A stretch of DNA of 34,560 nucleotides from the NCBI GenBank assembly GCA_910577365.1, contig CAJTMU010000022.1:1-34560 (forward strand). The letters are read 5' to 3'. Below the pieces are notes generated by a model. The model ran no database searches and had not been told where the DNA came from. It was given only the letters and a program-made list of their open reading frames with translations. Below are positions 31,780 through 34,560 of this stretch, piece by piece. Within the stretch, counting starts at the first letter, position 1. Every line of letters starts with the position of its first letter. A program made the position numbers and the translations under genes. Origin of the DNA: an uncultured Oscillospiraceae bacterium (GTDB lineage: Bacteria; Bacillota; Clostridia; Oscillospirales; Ruminococcaceae).

Positions 31780-32691
31780 ATGTCCGATTTAACTTTAGTT
31801 GTGCTTGCCGCGGGCATGGGCACACGTTTCGGCACGAGGATAAAGCAGCTTGAAAAGCTCGGACCATGCGGAGAGCTGCTTATGGACTATTCGATCTACG
31901 ACGCTGTGAAAGCGGGCTTTGACAGGGTGGTATTCATTATCAGAAAGGATATTGAGGATCTTTTCAAGGAAACGATAGGCGACAGGATAGCTCGGCAGAT
32001 AAAAACGGAATATGTTTATCAGTCTCCCGATATACTTCCCGTAAGGAGCGGGGATTTCCCCTCGCGTGAGCGCCCATGGGGTACGGCTCAGGCGCTGTAT
32101 TGCTGCAAGGACGTGCTGAACGGACCGTTCGGTATAATAAACGCCGACGATTTCTATGGTCAGCGCTCTTTTCAGCTGCTGGCGGATTTTCTGAAAACCC
32201 CTGACGCGCGGGGCTGCTCGGTGGATTATCCCCTTAAAAATACTCTTTCTGACAATGGAACGGTAAACCGCGGTATATGTAAGAGCGACGCCTCGGGACT
32301 TCTTAAAAGCGTAGAGGAAACAAAAGGTATCGCCCGAGGAGAGGACGGGATTATCCGCGGAAACTATCGCGGAGAAACAAAAATCCTCTCGGAGAACGAT
32401 ACCGTTTCTATGAGTATGTGGGGCTTCGGGGCGGACTTCATTCCCGCTCTTGAAAAAAGACTGGCGGCATTTCTGGAAAGCCTCCCCGCGGACGAACCGA
32501 AAGCGGAGCTTACCATTGCGGACGCAGTAGGTGATGAAATAATCCGGAACGGATTCACGTTAAGGGATATTCCCACAAGCGATATGTGGTTCGGTATCAC
32601 CTACGAAAGCGATGTTCAGGAAGCGCGCGGTGCACTTAAAAAATACACTGAGCAGGGACTTTATCCAGCTCCCGTATGGAACACGCATTGA
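31780..32691 (+). CDS. Nucleotidyltransferase (sugar-nucleotide type)
   Basis: 303 residues with the nucleotidyltransferase fold: LVVLAAGMGTRFG at the N-terminus for the NTP, a following Lys in IKQLEKLGPCG, and the metal-binding Asp in GIINADDFYG. Such enzymes join a sugar phosphate to an NTP. The product cannot be told from sequence, and no linked polysaccharide genes are seen. Start ATG 31780 with AAAGGAG. The longer frame from 31717 overlaps the previous gene and is rejected. It is part of the long operon. Confidence 0.85.
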   Translation: MSDLTLVVLAAGMGTRFGTRIKQLEKLGPCGELLMDYSIYDAVKAGFDRVVFIIRKDIEDLFKETIGDRIARQIKTEYVYQSPDILPVRSGDFPSRERPWGTAQALYCCKDVLNGPFGIINADDFYGQRSFQLLADFLKTPDARGCSVDYPLKNTLSDNGTVNRGICKSDASGLLKSVEETKGIARGEDGIIRGNYRGETKILSENDTVSMSMWGFGADFIPALEKRLAAFLESLPADEPKAELTIADAVGDEIIRNGFTLRDIPTSDMWFGITYESDVQEARGALKKYTEQGLYPAPVWNTH

Positions 32692-32750
32692 AACACTGAC
32701 ACGTTTACACATTTTATAGGATAAAAAATTCTTACGCAAGGAGAATTGCT

Positions 32751-33848
32751 ATGATTATTGTGCCGATAGACAACCTAAGGGTCGGAATGATGCTGGCAAG
32801 CGACGTCAATACAACCTCCGCCAGAGAATACCGCACGCTTTTCAAAAAGGGCACTATCCTTAAAGGAGATTCAATTAAGCTGCTCAGGACTCAGGGAATC
32901 AAAACCGTAAAGATTGTCGGTTTTGACGAGGAAGAAGATATCGAAGAGGATCTGTCAGATGATGAAGTAAAGAATCAACATATCGAATATGCCCTCTCGG
33001 AGCTTAATGATATCTTTGAATCAAACGAAATACGCGAACTGTCGCATGAAGCAGTAAAAAAGGTTGACAGCATCGCTGACGATATCCTGTCCGACTTGAA
33101 AAACAACTCAACATATCTGGGAAATCAGATGATAGCGCTCCAGAACTACGACGACTATACATATAAGCACTGCCTGCGCGTTTCTATGCTGTCAACCAGC
33201 ATATGCTATGAAATGGGGTTTACCGCAGAGCAGACCAAGGAGGTCATAATTTCCGCGCTGCTTCACGACATCGGCAAATCCAACATCGACCACGACATAA
33301 TAATAAAGCCCGGCAAGCTGACTGATGAGGAGTTTGAAGAAATAAAGCGCCACCCCATAATCGGCTACGATGTGCTTAAAAACAGCGGCTGCTACTCGCC
33401 GAACATAATGGCGGGCGTACTGTTCCATCAGGAGAAGTTTGACGGAACCGGTTATCCGCGGGGTCTGAAGGGATATCAGATACCGCTTATCGCGCGTATA
33501 ATCGCGGTTGCCGACGTGTTCGACGCGCTCACCTCAAACCGCCCCTACCGCAAGCCGTGGTCGGTGGCGGAAACAGAGGAATATATGCTGGGAAGCTGTG
33601 TGACCCACTTTGACTATGATGTTGTGGCTGCTTTTCTGCGTGCGTTCAACCCGTATCCCGTCGGTACAATGGTTTCTCTTTCCGACAACACACATGGCGT
33701 GGTAATCTCTCACAACACCAATGTCCTTCGCCCTGTGGTACTTAATATGGGTGTTGACCGCAACGGAAGAATGGTAGATCTTGCCAACGATTTCAAATAT
33801 CTTTCACTTATGATCACGGGAATTTACAACGGAGATTACAGCAATTAG
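32751..33848 (+). CDS. HD-GYP domain protein (probable cyclic-di-GMP phosphodiesterase)
   Basis: 365 residues. The N-terminal region (1-120) has no recognised sensor and a very acidic patch (EEEDIEEDLSDDE). The HD-GYP domain (about 125-310) has HCLRVSMLSTSICYEMG, the metal pair in ALLHDIGKSNIDHDI, ELIKRHP-type EIKRHPIIGYDVL and the full GYP motif HQEKFDGTGYPRGLKG, then IIAVADVFDALTSNRPYRK. All expected metal ligands look present, so it is probably an active phosphodiesterase for c-di-GMP or a related dinucleotide. There is no membrane segment. AAGGAG precedes ATG 32751. It is the last gene of the operon. Confidence 0.92.
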   Translation: MIIVPIDNLRVGMMLASDVNTTSAREYRTLFKKGTILKGDSIKLLRTQGIKTVKIVGFDEEEDIEEDLSDDEVKNQHIEYALSELNDIFESNEIRELSHEAVKKVDSIADDILSDLKNNSTYLGNQMIALQNYDDYTYKHCLRVSMLSTSICYEMGFTAEQTKEVIISALLHDIGKSNIDHDIIIKPGKLTDEEFEEIKRHPIIGYDVLKNSGCYSPNIMAGVLFHQEKFDGTGYPRGLKGYQIPLIARIIAVADVFDALTSNRPYRKPWSVAETEEYMLGSCVTHFDYDVVAAFLRAFNPYPVGTMVSLSDNTHGVVISHNTNVLRPVVLNMGVDRNGRMVDLANDFKYLSLMITGIYNGDYSN

Positions 33849-33912
33849 AATATGCGGCTGTTTGAAATTTTTGGGGGATTAAACGTGTACCGCTTTTGTC
33901 ATAGCGCATTAC

Positions 33913-34545
33913 TTAAAGTGTTATATCCAGCTTTATCTCCACAAAGGATTTTATGCACGCCGAACATTTTTCAAAGCCCAGCAAAGCGCTGTTAAGGCAT
34001 AGCTCATAATTGGTGTAGTCGTCCCACTCCTTGCCGGTATAGTAGCGGTAATATTCGCGCCTGTAACGGTCTATCTTCTTTATCTCGCGCTCAGCCTCTT
34101 TTTCATTAAGCGGTTCGAGCGCCATTACGTTTTTAATGCAGCTTTCCATCGGCGCCCATACGAACACGCGCGCAACGTTTTCCCTATCCTTTAAAACATA
34201 GTCAGCGCAGCGCCCTACGATAATGCAGGACTCTCTTTCAGCAAGCTCCTTTATTATCTTCGCCTGATAGTTAAACAGGTTTTCGTCTGATACAAAGTCG
34301 CTGCTTTCTGGAGGTATCAGCTTACCTGTGTATTTTTTGGTGAGCGGGTTGAAGATACCTTTGTTCACTTTTTCGTCCAGCTTGCCGAAAAGCTCCAGAT
34401 TTATCCCGCTTTCCTCCGATGCCATGTAAAAAAGCTCCCTGTCGTAAAAGGGTATTCCCAGTTCCTTGGAGAGCATTTTGCCGATAGTTCTGCCGCCGCT
34501 GCCGTAGCCGCGCGCGATGGTGATAACATACTTTTTCTCGCTCAT
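33913..34545 (-). CDS. Cytidylate-kinase-like family protein
   Basis: 210 residues of the cytidylate-kinase-like family (AAA-type P-loop protein). The N-terminus YVITIARGYGSGGRTIGKML holds a P-loop variant with Arg-Thr instead of Lys-Ser/Thr, as usual in this family. It is followed by LGIPFYDRELFYMASEESG and the strand ESCIIVGRCADYVL. The substrate is unknown and it is distinct from true Cmk. It starts at 34545 with a GGGGGG ribosome site near the right edge of the window. It is convergent with the HD-GYP gene across a 64-bp gap with no obvious terminator. Confidence 0.88.
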   Translation of the reverse strand: MSEKKYVITIARGYGSGGRTIGKMLSKELGIPFYDRELFYMASEESGINLELFGKLDEKVNKGIFNPLTKKYTGKLIPPESSDFVSDENLFNYQAKIIKELAERESCIIVGRCADYVLKDRENVARVFVWAPMESCIKNVMALEPLNEKEAEREIKKIDRYRREYYRYYTGKEWDDYTNYELCLNSALLGFEKCSACIKSFVEIKLDITL

Positions 34546-34560
34546 AATATGACCCCCCTA

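Noticed and set aside
1..34560. CRISPR arrays, insertion sequences, prophage or integrase genes
   Set aside because: I saw no regularly spaced repeats, transposase, integrase or phage proteins. The repeats present are dispersed single elements.

Overview
The window looks like chromosomal DNA of a low-GC Gram-positive gut-type bacterium of the Ruminococcus/Oscillospiraceae kind. The evidence is AGGAGG-type ribosome sites, HPr kinase, WhiA, RapZ and RqcH, a secreted type I dockerin protein (a cellulosome-type part), and an electron-bifurcating NfnAB pair typical of strict anaerobes. It is mostly core housekeeping DNA. I see no phage, insertion sequence, CRISPR array or recognisable defence locus.

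Layout. 1-4161: two secreted proteins of the GHL10 (DUF187) glycoside-hydrolase-like type. The first is split: its signal peptide and N-terminus lie on the minus strand (2091 down to 1634) and its continuation lies on the plus strand (1 to 1633). The join is a 17-bp inverted repeat, and flipping the segment back restores one reading frame. 4390-9805: an XRE regulator, then a minus-strand marR plus heterodimeric ABC exporter operon. 10297-12788: nfnA-nfnB and a tRNA-Thr gene. 13206-19617: a minus-strand run of flavoprotein, whiA, rapZ, murB, ROK glucokinase and hprK (cell division, cell-wall precursor control and carbon catabolite control). 20178-22325: an LRR-FIVAR-dockerin protein. 22591-23798: smpB and a DUF1893 gene. 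24216-33848: a long plus-strand operon, DUF1858-trmK-nif3-rqcH-hypothetical-valS-hypothetical-nucleotidyltransferase-HD-GYP. It is mainly translation quality control and tRNA biology. The window ends with a minus-strand cytidylate-kinase-like gene.

Two families of short interspersed elements sit between genes. One is a roughly 147-bp palindromic element, with three well-preserved copies and two or three diverged ones, usually next to a terminator hairpin. The other is a roughly 88-bp element found twice: as the predicted 5' leader of the dockerin gene and upstream of smpB. Near-consensus sigma-A promoters with 17-bp spacers could be placed for eight transcription units.

The strongest unusual signal is the split GHL10 gene at the left edge. 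It is either an intragenic invertible segment or a fold-back assembly or amplification chimera at a contig end. The sequence alone cannot decide between them.
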